Source of the DNA: Bacteroidota bacterium
Lineage (GTDB): Bacteria > Bacteroidota > Bacteroidia > AKYH767-A > 2013-40CM-41-45
Reading direction: 5' to 3'
Assembly: GCA_016713765.1 (NCBI GenBank)
Contig: JADJON010000001.1
Coordinates: 1,674,001-1,738,000 of the forward strand
Length of the DNA: 64,000 bases
Each line of letters begins with the position of its first letter. Positions within the stretch are counted from its first letter, which is position 1. The notes beneath the pieces were generated by a model. The model made no database searches, was not told where the DNA came from, and saw only the letters and a list, made by a program, of their open reading frames with translations. The translations under genes and the position numbers were made by a program. Below, piece by piece: positions 43,701 to 51,891 of this stretch.

Positions 43701-45852
43701 GGCTCGTATTCTGGAACAAGGCCGTCGAATAGGCATACAGGTCTTCCGGAATACCCTGGCCGACACTTGCAATGAACGCGATGGCGGCTTTGCTGGGTTC
43801 GAGGACGAATTTTTCGGAAACGCTCTTTTGATACGTATGGATATCGCCGGCAAAGCAGGAGTTGGCGACGATCAACGGGTACTTGCCCTGGTTGTTGTAC
43901 TCGGAGGGTTCGTCCGTACTCTGGTCGAATCCGGAGCCCGAAGCGTGTCCGAAGAAGGTCATGATCGAGACCCCATTGTCAATCTGTGCCTGCAGGGTAT
44001 CGGATTGATTGATGACGATGGGGTCGTTGCTGTTCTTGAGATAGGTGGTGACATGTCCTCCATAGAGGCTGTCCTCCATGATCTGCTCGTAGGTGCTCAG
44101 GTAGCCAGCAAGCTGGTCCTGTTGCCCCTGATTGTTGCCGCCACCGAAATGCAGGATCTCTTTCATCCAGGTTTGCGGCGGGCCGGTTTGTACTTGTTCG
44201 AATTCCTGGACCTTGGCAAGGTAATCGAGGATCTCATTTCCGGTTCGGGCGCAAATCCGGCCGATCGGAACCGATGGTTCATACAAGGTGCCGTCAAGTC
44301 CGGTCACGAGTAGCATGTCGGACGTGGGTACTCCATAGGAGGGGACCAGGCACAATTCGAAGAGTGTCGGGTTCTGGCGGAAGTCGGCAGGACTCATCGA
44401 CTTACCCAGTAACAGGATGTGCTGCGGTTTCCCCACTCCGGTCCAGCGTTCCAGTGCAAAGCGAACGAAGTTGCGGATCGACAAGGGATGTTTCTGGATA
44501 CCGTAGGAGAATTGGTCGTACAATTCGTCGATATCGACCATCACGACCCGGTTTCCGGTGGTGATATCCCGATAGTTCTTATAAGCTAATGCCTGGTTCC
44601 AGAGCGCACGATGGGTAATGATGATGTAAGCGGAATCCACAGCGGCGTTCAGGAGGTTGTTGAACTGGCCGAAGGCGCTTTGAACATAATTGATCCCTTT
44701 GATCGAAGTGATGTTCTGGATGGAACCGGCTGCCGACAGGAAGCAGCGTTTGGGGGTCGCGCTGCCATCGTTCGGGACCAGTGCTTGCCAGCCCGGGCCA
44801 TTCGGGCTTACCAGGATCCGGCGATGATTCGTCAGGTCGTATAGGATCGGACTGCCGGTGCCGGCGTTGAAATTGCTGATGTCCATTCGGGTATTGGTCT
44901 GGCCGGCATCATCCGGTACAAACAGTTCGAACGTGGAAGCAGCTTCAAGGTCGAAGGTGTGCGGGTAGCGTACCGACAGCCAGTAAAAGGCCGAATATTC
45001 CGTAATCGAGAGCGGGGTGCTGACGTTATAGGTGAAGGTGGTACTGGAACTGGTAAAGAGCGCAGGCGATAGCGAGAAATTGTATCGGCGTATCGACTGC
45101 ATGTAGTAGGTGTCGGAAAAATTGGTTCCGGGAAACACCAGGGTCATGTTGTGCGGGTTGTTATTGACGCCGCCAACGCAGGTATTCACTTCGACGTTGG
45201 GCCCGCTGGCATATACATTGGCGGTGTTGACCGCAACGTTGTTCACGAAATTGGTGCCCTGGTAGTTGCCGAATACCCCGCACCAACCTTCGCTCTCGGT
45301 ATAATCGATCGAGTTTTGGTTCATGCCACGGTTATAGCCGTAGTTCTGCATGACGTAACTCTCCCGGATGAAATACGAAGCCGGTGTGTAAGCGGGATAA
45401 TTGTTATCGTTCACCGCCGTCAGGCGCCGCCCGTTGGTGGTGGAGCTCCAGGTAATGAAGTAAACGGCCGTGTCGGTATAGAGGCTGTATTGAGGTTGAG
45501 GCTGCCAGGTGGAGTCGCTGTAAAGACGGGTATCCATGGAGCCGTCGTTCATGCTGCCGAAGAATTCGATGAAGTCGCTTCCGTTAAAAACGCCGTCCGA
45601 TTCCCCTTCAAGGTGGATGTATTCTTCCTGACCATTGTGGAAAACCTGGACCTTGCGCGGATCGATACTGCCGATCGGTACGCCGGAGAATTGCAGGTCA
45701 GTTCCGGAAATACGGTAAATGCCGTTTTGCCAGACCTTCACTTTGAAATACTGCTGGCCGTAGTTGATCCAGTCGTTTTCGTAAGTCTGGGACTTCGACA
45801 CCATTGGCCGGAGCGCCAGCAGGAGCAGAAGAAGGAGTAAAGTTTTTTTCAT
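40783..45852 (-). CDS. porU2: Gingipain-type (C25) cysteine peptidase, probable PorU2-like sortase
   Basis: A 1,689-residue exported protein with a signal peptide (LLLLLLLLALRPMVSKSQ). The C25 domain occupies about 390-790. The catalytic His (about residue 632) is in MTFFGHASGSG and the catalytic Cys (about 666) in VANSCFAGD, in the gingipain/PorU arrangement. Around it are an N-terminal beta domain, Ig-like/CARDB-like modules (about 830-1450) and a final FlgD-like domain (ITDYAWDGKDEFGDQLANG) that ends GKMYLMR with no normal T9SS tail. PorU proper is about 1,150-1,250 residues. The greater length and the PorV-like gene 45 bp upstream fit the pair I know as PorU2/PorV2, a putative second T9SS sortase and its barrel. 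Activity unproven. Confidence 0.82.
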   Translation of the reverse strand: MKKTLLLLLLLLALRPMVSKSQTYENDWINYGQQYFKVKVWQNGIYRISGTDLQFSGVPIGSIDPRKVQVFHNGQEEYIHLEGESDGVFNGSDFIEFFGSMNDGSMDTRLYSDSTWQPQPQYSLYTDTAVYFITWSSTTNGRRLTAVNDNNYPAYTPASYFIRESYVMQNYGYNRGMNQNSIDYTESEGWCGVFGNYQGTNFVNNVAVNTANVYASGPNVEVNTCVGGVNNNPHNMTLVFPGTNFSDTYYMQSIRRYNFSLSPALFTSSSTTFTYNVSTPLSITEYSAFYWLSVRYPHTFDLEAASTFELFVPDDAGQTNTRMDISNFNAGTGSPILYDLTNHRRILVSPNGPGWQALVPNDGSATPKRCFLSAAGSIQNITSIKGINYVQSAFGQFNNLLNAAVDSAYIIITHRALWNQALAYKNYRDITTGNRVVMVDIDELYDQFSYGIQKHPLSIRNFVRFALERWTGVGKPQHILLLGKSMSPADFRQNPTLFELCLVPSYGVPTSDMLLVTGLDGTLYEPSVPIGRICARTGNEILDYLAKVQEFEQVQTGPPQTWMKEILHFGGGNNQGQQDQLAGYLSTYEQIMEDSLYGGHVTTYLKNSNDPIVINQSDTLQAQIDNGVSIMTFFGHASGSGFDQSTDEPSEYNNQGKYPLIVANSCFAGDIHTYQKSVSEKFVLEPSKAAIAFIASVGQGIPEDLYAYSTALFQNTSRNHYGATIGQLMKYSIQDIQAPGMENIKIVCNEMSLNGDPALRLNVWTKPDYMVDGSSLRFNPAAVTTDLDTFSVIVNVRNLAKAVSDSFTVRVTRTYPDGSDSVYTFQRGNCFYNDEFSITMTTGGFSSAGLNLFRVEVDLPDSVDEYDNLTNNSATTQLFINSNDIIPVYPARFAIHPYNSVTLKASTANPLADVRTYRFEIDTIDMNLKDSIPGMQNSPLYRFTAITDSGGVLSWSPPSYILQDSVVYYWRVTNDSIDYDPVKYRWQQSSFQYIPGKSGWSQSHFHQFMADGYQNVRYDTLDRYYDFIQNNKTLRVLTKGQPGLTQTELNEIGYSLNNVPMEYNGCQVFPAVMVAVLDSITLDPWTTCAYNVGQYNTFTLTSGSCDDPVNAQGFGNCRQRAENYFIFQYGNAGQMTSLNNFLASVPDGNYIIAYSWFNTTYSTVDPNFHNAFASLNFNTAALRDNAPFIYFTRKGYSGSNQEVLGVNQTDTITFSTLLSTVWNRGYVNSSLLGPARSWESLHWNQSPVETGSSEDIVYLNVLGLNSITDAWDTLVNQLLYTPTGKDTVMNWISATTYPYLKLQTYLQDDSLRTPPQMDYWRVYYEPVPECALNPNRLYTFYNNPLQEGDTIRLQMAIDNLSNVDMDSLSVAFYRYGANRSRTDIATVKLDSLRENQYLTASIVVDSTFGLAGNNSLWIEANPYNADHQAEQYHFNNIAEVKFNVERDRVNPILDVTFDGVHILDGDIVSGKPNIIVRLHDENRFLALNDTSKFKVYLRAPGAVSNQLLSFTLPNYGQAMRFTPAVLPLNSARIDWNPVFETDGIYELEVEAADRSNNESGRYNYKISFEVINRSTITEVLNYPNPFSTSTRFVFTLTGSEIPTNMKIQIMTISGKIVREIMKEELGNIHIGRNITDYAWDGKDEFGDQLANGLYLYRVITNLNGETIEKRATDADKYFKKGWGKMYLMR

Positions 45853-45897
45853 TGTGATCGTTCGTTGCCTCGGTCGTGGGCTGCCGTTGGAAGGAAC

Positions 45898-46986
45898 TTA
45901 TTTGGGTCGCTTGTTGACGTCGAGTCGAAGCGAGAAGATGTTCGAGTATGGGGTTTCGTTACCGCCGATGTTGGCCAGGGCGTAGTCGAGTGCAAGTCGG
46001 CCCAGTTTCACACCGAGTCCGAGGTTGGGTTGTACGATGGTCGTTTCGGTCTTATCGAAATTCTTTACCTTCTGAATATTCAACAGACCCGCGCGCAGGA
46101 AGATGAAACGGTTGTAACCGACTTCCAGTCCCATGTGCGGATCAACACTGATGGGTTTGGAACTGATGAGCGTGTTCCGCTGTCCGTCAAAGGTCATGTC
46201 GGCATTGATTTCCGCCAGCAAACTGATCTTGGCCGTAATATCTTTCCGGTAACCGGCGCCGTAGATCAATTTGGGCAGGGTGATCTCTGTGGAATTCTTC
46301 GGAATCTCGTTTCCGGTTGCACTGAAGGCTTCTTCGAACAACTCGGTGTTGTAACTCCAGGCGTTGTAGGTGCTCGTGATGTCTTTGGCCATCAAACCGA
46401 ACTGCCAATTGCCTTTCAGGTATTGCGCACCGAGGTCGATACCGAAGCCCCATGCTTTTCCGAAATCTCCTGCCTTACGGTGGATGATCTTCGCGCTACC
46501 GCCGTAACGGAGCCCTTCGATCCTGGAGGTCTTGGCATAACTGAATAGAAACGCGTAGTCGGCGATCGAGAAGGATTTCAATTTGGAATAATCGATCACA
46601 CCGGATGCATCCATGAGGTCCAGGGTGTTGGGGATGTCATCCGTTCCGAATCGGATCACGGAAAAGCCAATGACTCGATTCGTGTCGATGCGTGTAGCGA
46701 CAGTGCCGTAATCGAATTTTGAAATACCCGCGAAGAGCTCGGCGTGCATGGCCGCGATCTGAATGTCGCTGCCGATCCCGTTCAGGCCGGCCGGATTCCA
46801 TGCAGCCGAGGTGGCGTCGTCGGTGCTGGCAGCCACGGCACCGGACATGCCCATGGGCCGTGCACCTACGCCGATGGACAGGAATTCATTACTGTACTTC
46901 GGAGTCTGGGAATTGACTATCCCGAAGAGGCCAAGCAGGCAATAAGCGGTCAGAAGCGTACGATTCATGGAGCGGAGCAAGTTCAT
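45898..46986 (-). CDS. porV2: PorV/PorQ family outer-membrane protein, probable PorV2
   Basis: A 362-residue protein with a signal peptide (LLTAYCLLGLFGIVNSQ) and the family signature FLSIGVGARPMGMSGAVAAS followed by DATSAAWNPAGLNGI, typical of PorV-like FadL-fold barrels of the T9SS. The remainder is beta-strand-rich with PHMGLEVGYNRFIFLRAGL near the end. PorV shuttles cargo to the PorU sortase. Here the gene is directly upstream of the 1,689-residue C25 peptidase, on the same strand with 45 bp between, so I infer a dedicated partner. The start could be ATG 46986 or ATG 46968. A TAACTTTA-type element at 47045-47052 on the minus strand is a weak promoter candidate. Confidence 0.85.
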   Translation of the reverse strand: MNLLRSMNRTLLTAYCLLGLFGIVNSQTPKYSNEFLSIGVGARPMGMSGAVAASTDDATSAAWNPAGLNGIGSDIQIAAMHAELFAGISKFDYGTVATRIDTNRVIGFSVIRFGTDDIPNTLDLMDASGVIDYSKLKSFSIADYAFLFSYAKTSRIEGLRYGGSAKIIHRKAGDFGKAWGFGIDLGAQYLKGNWQFGLMAKDITSTYNAWSYNTELFEEAFSATGNEIPKNSTEITLPKLIYGAGYRKDITAKISLLAEINADMTFDGQRNTLISSKPISVDPHMGLEVGYNRFIFLRAGLLNIQKVKNFDKTETTIVQPNLGLGVKLGRLALDYALANIGGNETPYSNIFSLRLDVNKRPK

Positions 46987-47246
46987 CCGGGCAAAACGCC
47001 TTTTGGTAAGGTTTTATTATAGATAATCAACAGGTTACCTATAGTAAAGTTACGATTTATGCAAGCAGATGAAGTCGGTTTTTTGGAAGATTTCAAGCAT
47101 TTATCAATACTGTTATACCGGGTTTCCAACAAAGGGGTTGACGGAATTCCTTCGACAATCTGACACATTAAAACTGTAAGATGGCCGCATGGATTTATCC
47201 CTTTTTATTCAATCATTACTTTTACACGCCCCGCCGGCTTTGTCCC
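46987..47246. other. AT-rich divergent intergenic region
   Basis: 260 bp between the PorV-like gene and pssA. It must contain promoters for both. On the plus strand a TACTTTTA at 47217-47224 resembles the -7 element (7 of 8). I see no structured RNA. Confidence 0.3.
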
Positions 47247-47966
47247 TTGAAAAAGCACTTGCCCAACCTCCTGACTTCCCTCAACCTTTTTTGTGGTTGC
47301 ATCGCCTCCGTATTGGTTTTCCGAGGCAAGGTAGAGTGGGTGGGTTATGTCGTCCTGCTTGCGGCCGTATTTGATCTCTTCGATGGTTTTCTGGCGCGAA
47401 AACTCGGTGTTAGCGGACCCTTCGGAAGGGAACTGGACTCCCTGGCCGATATGGTGACCTTCGGGTTCGTCCCGGGAGCGATCCTCTTTCAACTCCTGCA
47501 AGCCTCCGACCTTGCCCTGGCTTTCCCTGATCCTGACCTCCGTCGTGTGATTCAGTTTCTACCGTTCGTCGTAACCGTCTTCTCCGGTCTCCGCCTGGCG
47601 AAATTCAACATCGATACCCGGCAATCGACTTCCTTCATCGGGCTCCCGACTCCGGCCAATACACTTTGGATCATTTCGCTTCCGATCATCCTGACCTGGT
47701 ATCCCGGCCAGTACGAGTTCCTGCGATCCCATTGGGTCATTCTTCTGTTGTCCATCCTGTCTGCCGGACTCCTGGTTGCTGAGTTGCCGCTGTTCTCACT
47801 CAAGTTCAAGCATTTTGGCTGGAAGGGAAATGAATATCCGTACATCCTGATCCTGATCGCTTTGCCGCTGGCCCTCTTTTTTTCCTTCGCGGCATTGCCC
47901 ATGATCGTCGCCACATACGTACTTTTGTCGCTCGTACGAAACCTCACACAACGCACCGCACCATGA
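47247..47966 (+). CDS. pssA: CDP-diacylglycerol--serine O-phosphatidyltransferase
   Basis: Makes phosphatidylserine, the precursor of phosphatidylethanolamine, at the inner membrane. The CDP-alcohol phosphotransferase motif is complete (D-x2-D-G-x2-A-R-x8-G-x3-D-x3-D, from DLFDGFLAR to LDSLAD) and several transmembrane helices follow. I choose the TTG at 47247 because KKHLPNLLTSLNLFCG directly after it is the standard start of Bacteroidetes PssA (about 239 residues), and because a -7-like TACTTTTA lies between the ATG at 47181 and this codon. The ATG at 47181 would add 22 poorly conserved residues. The stop overlaps the purS start (ATGA). Confidence 0.9.
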   Translation: MKKHLPNLLTSLNLFCGCIASVLVFRGKVEWVGYVVLLAAVFDLFDGFLARKLGVSGPFGRELDSLADMVTFGFVPGAILFQLLQASDLALAFPDPDLRRVIQFLPFVVTVFSGLRLAKFNIDTRQSTSFIGLPTPANTLWIISLPIILTWYPGQYEFLRSHWVILLLSILSAGLLVAELPLFSLKFKHFGWKGNEYPYILILIALPLALFFSFAALPMIVATYVLLSLVRNLTQRTAP

Positions 47967-48217
47967 AGTTTATTGCCGAAATCGACGTTATGCCATTGAA
48001 AGCCTTATTGGATCCGCAGGGAAAAGCGGTGACGCACGGCCTTCAAAATATGGGCTACGCGACCATGGAGAATGTGCGCGTCGGCAAACACATTTCGCTG
48101 GAGATCGATGCGGATTCCCGCGAAGCGGCCAATCAGCAGGTGGAAGAGGCGTGTAAAAAACTGCTGGCGAATCCGATCATGGAGAGTTTTCATTTCGTCC
48201 TCAACGAGGCGAAGTGA
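47963..48217 (+). CDS. purS: Phosphoribosylformylglycinamidine synthase subunit PurS
   Basis: The small (84-residue) subunit of the PurSQL complex that makes FGAM in purine biosynthesis, cytoplasmic. The pattern KFIAEIDVMPLKALLDPQGKAV, LQNMGYATMENVRVGKHISLEID and KKLLANPIMESFHFVL is the PurS fold and length. PurQ and PurL are not in the window, so here it sits apart from its partners. It overlaps pssA by 4 bp (ATGA) and is co-transcribed with it. It is convergent with lptB, with a weak hairpin in the 30-bp gap. Confidence 0.93.
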   Translation: MKFIAEIDVMPLKALLDPQGKAVTHGLQNMGYATMENVRVGKHISLEIDADSREAANQQVEEACKKLLANPIMESFHFVLNEAK

Positions 48218-48219
48218 TA

Positions 48220-48245
48220 AACGGCATGCTGCCGAAATAGCCGTT
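48220..48245. terminator. Weak hairpin between purS and lptB
   Basis: AACGGC (48220-48225) pairs with GCCGTT (48240-48245), with an alternative inner CGGCA/TGCCG stem. It lies between convergent stops, but it is short and without a T-run. Confidence 0.35.
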
Positions 48246-48247
48246 AC

Positions 48248-48973
48248 CTATTTTCGCAGGACAAAATTCTGACCGAGGTAAACCCGGCGGACCTGTTCGT
48301 CGGCTGCCAGTTCTTCCGCTGTACCTGCTTTTAGAATTCTTCCCTCAAACAAGAGGTAAGCCCGATCGGTGATCGAAAGTGTTTCGTGAACGTTGTGGTC
48401 CGTGATCAACACGCCGATGTTCCGGTCTTTCAGGTGAGCGACGATTCCCTGGATGTCTTCCACGGCGATCGGGTCCACGCCAGCGAAGGGTTCATCGAGC
48501 AGGATGAATTTCGGGTCGACCGCCAGGGCGCGTGCGATCTCGGTTCGGCGCCGCTCGCCACCCGATAACAGATCGCCTCGGTTCCCGCGGATACGCTGCA
48601 GCCCGAATTCGTCGAGCAGGGATTCAAGCTTTCTGGATTGTTCTTCCTTGCTCAGCCGGGTCATTTCGAGCACGGCTTTGATGTTGTCCTCCACACTCAG
48701 TTTCCGGAAAACGGAGGCTTCCTGAGCCAGGTAGCCGATACCCAGTTGGGCGCGCCGGTACATGGGCAAGCCGGTGATCTCCGTCTGATCCAGGAAGATC
48801 CGCCCTTCGTTGGGCTGGATCAGACCAACTGTCATGTAAAAAGTAGTCGTTTTCCCGGCGCCATTGGGCCCGAGCAAACCGACGATTTCGCCCTGTTCGA
48901 CCTGAATGGAAACGCGGTCAACGACAGTGCGTTGTTTATACCGCTTGATGAGTTGGTCGGCGCGTAGGATCAT
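48248..48973 (-). CDS. lptB: LPS export ABC transporter ATP-binding protein
   Basis: The 241-residue ATPase that powers the LptBFG complex, extracting lipopolysaccharide from the inner membrane. ABC motifs: Walker [15 protein letters not shown]-loop GYLAQEAS, signature [15 protein letters not shown], Walker [14 protein letters not shown] and the H-loop ITDHNVHET. The LptB-typical [18 protein letters not shown] and the C-terminal [18 protein letters not shown] are present. I start at ATG 48973 ([13 protein letters not shown]). An upstream TTG is less likely because the promoter candidate (CATCTTTG) would overlap it. LptF/G are not in the window. Confidence 0.95.
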   Translation of the reverse strand: MILRADQLIKRYKQRTVVDRVSIQVEQGEIVGLLGPNGAGKTTTFYMTVGLIQPNEGRIFLDQTEITGLPMYRRAQLGIGYLAQEASVFRKLSVEDNIKAVLEMTRLSKEEQSRKLESLLDEFGLQRIRGNRGDLLSGGERRRTEIARALAVDPKFILLDEPFAGVDPIAVEDIQGIVAHLKDRNIGVLITDHNVHETLSITDRAYLLFEGRILKAGTAEELAADEQVRRVYLGQNFVLRK

Positions 48974-48985
48974 GCTGGACAGTCG

Positions 48986-49016
48986 CAAAGATGGGGAATC
49001 CGTTGCGGATGCCCAA
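48986..49016 (-). promoter_or_regulatory. Candidate promoter of lptB
   Basis: On the minus strand, TTG (49016-49014) is 20 bp from CATCTTTG (48993-48986), which matches TAnnTTTG at 7 of 8 positions. It is 12 bp before the lptB ATG. Confidence 0.4.
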
Positions 49017-49018
49017 CC

Positions 49019-51514
49019 TCAAAAGCTGATGTGAATGGTACCCAGGATCGCGACCTTGGCAATGTCGGGATGGTCCAGGTAAGAAAGACGCCAGATGTTG
49101 TCGATGCGCAGGATGCGGAAGATGTTCGAGATGCCGACTCCGGCTTCGATGTAGGGTTTCCCCAGCGAATAAAAGGCGTCAGGACGCGAAAGAATGTCCC
49201 GGTTTCTGTCCGAAACTTTTCCGGTGACTGCGCTGAAGGTTGCCATCTCCCGCCATTTCAGTTTACGCAATGCCGGAATTCGGTCGAGGAAGAAGCCGCC
49301 GAAGTTGTGCTCGGCCTTGAAGCTGATGTATTCATCGCTGACGAACTCGTAGAAGTTCATCAGGTTAAATGCGGACCGGTCGTACACGAATGAATTGTTT
49401 CCGGGATGAATGTACAGGAGCGGATAGGGCAGGGTGCCCCAGATCTTTCCGGCTTCAGCGGTGAAGTAGAAGGTGCCGAAGTTTCCGGGATACAGATAGT
49501 CTTCTACTTTGAACCGAAGCTTGTGGTAAGTGAAATCGCTTTCCAGGAAGTCCTTGAGTCCGGTCTGATACTGCAAGTGAAAGATCGGCCAGTTGGTGCC
49601 AAGGGAGATGCGGTCCACTTCCCCCGATACGAAACGTTCGTGGTTGGCGAAGCGGATGTAGAAGGAAAGGTCGGTGTTGTTGATCCGGCTGCTGCTGTCC
49701 GTCTTCGCGTCATTGGCGAAGTAAGTGAAGTTGAGTTTGCCCAGCGGAGCGTATTCGGTATGGGTGATGCTGACGCGGTTGGAGAAGCCGGGTTTCCATT
49801 CGTGTTCGAAATAGACTTTTTCCATTTCGACATCGTTCAGCAGTAAAGCTTGCTGCCTTCTGAGCAGTGTCGCGAAGACGTTGTCGTTTGCAAACGCGTT
49901 GGCGCTCACGCCGAGCTGTTCAACATCCTTCGTGTATTCCACGCCGAAGTACTGGCGAGGGTCCTTGGAGGTGAAGTACCGCAAGGTGCCGCCGTATTTG
50001 AATCGTTCGTCCTTGAAGCCGTAAGCGGAATATCCGCTCAACACGAGGCGGGTGCTGAATTTATTGCTGGTCTGGCCGCCGAAGCGGAGGCGAAACCCTT
50101 CGATCGGATTGGAGGAAATGAATTTGTAGATAGGGCCGATCTCGAAGAGCCCGACTTCCTTGTATCCGGTGGCGGCTACGCGAACAAGGTCTGCCCAGCG
50201 TTTGTAAGCCGGGATCGTTTTGATTGTATCGATCATCGCGTAGATCTTCCGTTCGCTTTCACTCAGGCTTTCCCCTCGGGTGGAATCCCAAAAGGCGGCG
50301 CTTTGCTTGTACGCGTCATCCTTTACGATCACCTCGTGTCCTTCGGCAAAGAAACTCTCCGGTTGCGGGTCATTCAGCTTGAAATTCCGGTAAAAGGTGG
50401 TCTTACGTCCGATGAAGCCGGTGGTTTCTTTTGATTTGGTTTCCGTTGGCGCCAGGTTGACTACGAGGACTTCCTTTGCCAACAACCAGGTCTGGTCGGC
50501 GACAAAGGTGTAGTCGTGAACGATTGCCAGGTCCTCGATGAAGTTGATGTTCGCGTCCCCGCTGATGCGCATGTTCAGCTTCCGGATGGCAAAGGTGGTA
50601 TCATGCACCCAGAATTCACCGTTGAACGTTAGTTCCTGCTTTCGCCGGGGATGAAAAGTGATCTTGTAACACCACTTGTTGTCCAGGTAGGCGCTGTCGA
50701 CCAGCATGTACTTGTAATAAAGCTGGGAAATCCCGCTGATGGGGCTGACGAATCCTTTTCCAAAAAGGTAGAGGTACGCGTCGTACACATTGATCTTGGC
50801 GTAGAGGTCGCCCAGGTACTGGGAGACCGTTGCGTTCTCCACCCCGGAAATCTTGCTGGCACGAATGATCTCCTTTTTCAGTTTCGGATTCTTGCGCTGA
50901 TACACATCGGAGACCGATTCGGTCAGGAAGACGGGTAAATAGGGCTTCTTGTTGGTTGAGGTCGTGTCGATGTTGTCGAACACGAATGAGAAGGGTTTGA
51001 ACAGCCTGCGACGTTTGAATTTGTCAGTGATATTGTTGATGTCGAATTCCAGCTTGTTGTACGTTTCATACTGTAGCGCGGAAAAACGGTCGGGGTCGTT
51101 CTTGGGCTTGTTGTCGATGACCTTTCGAAGCAGGATGATGGCGGGATTCTCTCCGGCGACGATGGTGACTTCCGGAAGGTCGAACTTGTTGGCCCGTAGC
51201 GCGAAATCGATCTTCTGGGTCTGGCCTCGCTTCACATGGATCGTAGCGGGCAGATAGCCTACGAAAGTGGCTCGAATGCTGTCTACCGGCTGCGTGGTCT
51301 CGATCGAGAAGTTGCCGTCGAGGTCGGCATTCTTACCTACGGTTGTCCCGACGAAGAGGATGCTGGCAAAAGGAATGGGTTCGTTCGTGAGCGGGTCATA
51401 GACCCGTCCGTTGACGCGGGTGATTTGCGCGGTGGAAGGAATGCTCCCCAGGATCAAAAACTGGGAGAGCAGCAGCCGTACAATCGATCGTAAGCCCGGA
51501 AAAGTGGGAATCAT
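49019..51514 (-). CDS. DUF5686 protein with CarboxypepD_reg-like domain
   Basis: An 831-residue outer-membrane protein. The signal peptide is residues 1-29 (LLLSQFLILGSIPSTAQ). Residues about 32-115 are a carboxypeptidase-regulatory-like domain (VNGRVYDPLTNEPIPFASI and GKNADLDGNFSI). The rest is the DUF5686 domain, with motifs such as YETYNKLEFDINN, AYLYLFGKGFVSPISGISQLYY and a beta-barrel end (LDHPDIAKVAILGTIHISF). Members are widespread in Bacteroidetes and their role in the envelope is not known to me. It lies 26 bp downstream of the AhpD-like gene on the same strand and may be in its operon. Confidence 0.88.
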   Translation of the reverse strand: MIPTFPGLRSIVRLLLSQFLILGSIPSTAQITRVNGRVYDPLTNEPIPFASILFVGTTVGKNADLDGNFSIETTQPVDSIRATFVGYLPATIHVKRGQTQKIDFALRANKFDLPEVTIVAGENPAIILLRKVIDNKPKNDPDRFSALQYETYNKLEFDINNITDKFKRRRLFKPFSFVFDNIDTTSTNKKPYLPVFLTESVSDVYQRKNPKLKKEIIRASKISGVENATVSQYLGDLYAKINVYDAYLYLFGKGFVSPISGISQLYYKYMLVDSAYLDNKWCYKITFHPRRKQELTFNGEFWVHDTTFAIRKLNMRISGDANINFIEDLAIVHDYTFVADQTWLLAKEVLVVNLAPTETKSKETTGFIGRKTTFYRNFKLNDPQPESFFAEGHEVIVKDDAYKQSAAFWDSTRGESLSESERKIYAMIDTIKTIPAYKRWADLVRVAATGYKEVGLFEIGPIYKFISSNPIEGFRLRFGGQTSNKFSTRLVLSGYSAYGFKDERFKYGGTLRYFTSKDPRQYFGVEYTKDVEQLGVSANAFANDNVFATLLRRQQALLLNDVEMEKVYFEHEWKPGFSNRVSITHTEYAPLGKLNFTYFANDAKTDSSSRINNTDLSFYIRFANHERFVSGEVDRISLGTNWPIFHLQYQTGLKDFLESDFTYHKLRFKVEDYLYPGNFGTFYFTAEAGKIWGTLPYPLLYIHPGNNSFVYDRSAFNLMNFYEFVSDEYISFKAEHNFGGFFLDRIPALRKLKWREMATFSAVTGKVSDRNRDILSRPDAFYSLGKPYIEAGVGISNIFRILRIDNIWRLSYLDHPDIAKVAILGTIHISF

Positions 51515-51540
51515 GCCCGAAAAATACGTGTTGAAAAGGA

Positions 51541-51885
51541 TCAGGCTGATTGCAGTTGGTCCCAGTATTCAACAGCCCGGCGTAAATGCGGAATGACAAT
51601 GGTGCCGCCGACAATATTGGCGACAGCAAAGGTTTCAAAGAGTTCCTCCGTTGTTACTCCCTCTTCATGACAGCGGCCAAGGTGATAGCGAATGCAGTCG
51701 TCACAGCGGAGCACCATGCTGGCAACGAGACCGAGCAATTCCTTGGTCTTTACAGATAAGGCACCTTCGGCGTAGGTGTTCGTGTCAAGGTTGAACAGCC
51801 GTTTCAGAACAAGATTATCCTGCGAAAGGATGCGCTCGTTCATCCGGCTTCGGTACGCGTTGAATTCCTGGACCTGGTCTTTCAT
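51541..51885 (-). CDS. Carboxymuconolactone decarboxylase (AhpD-like) family protein
   Basis: A 114-residue helical protein with the CxxC of the AhpD-like group: C61-D-D-C64 followed by H68 in LRCDDCIRYHLG, and helices VKTKELLGLVASMVL and IVGGTIVIPHLRRA around it. Proteins with this motif are peroxidase partners or small thiol-disulfide oxidoreductases. The true carboxymuconolactone decarboxylases lack the CxxC. It is cytoplasmic (no signal). It is 6 bp behind tatC on the same strand, in one operon. Confidence 0.9.
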   Translation of the reverse strand: MKDQVQEFNAYRSRMNERILSQDNLVLKRLFNLDTNTYAEGALSVKTKELLGLVASMVLRCDDCIRYHLGRCHEEGVTTEELFETFAVANIVGGTIVIPHLRRAVEYWDQLQSA

Positions 51886-51891
51886 GGTGTT

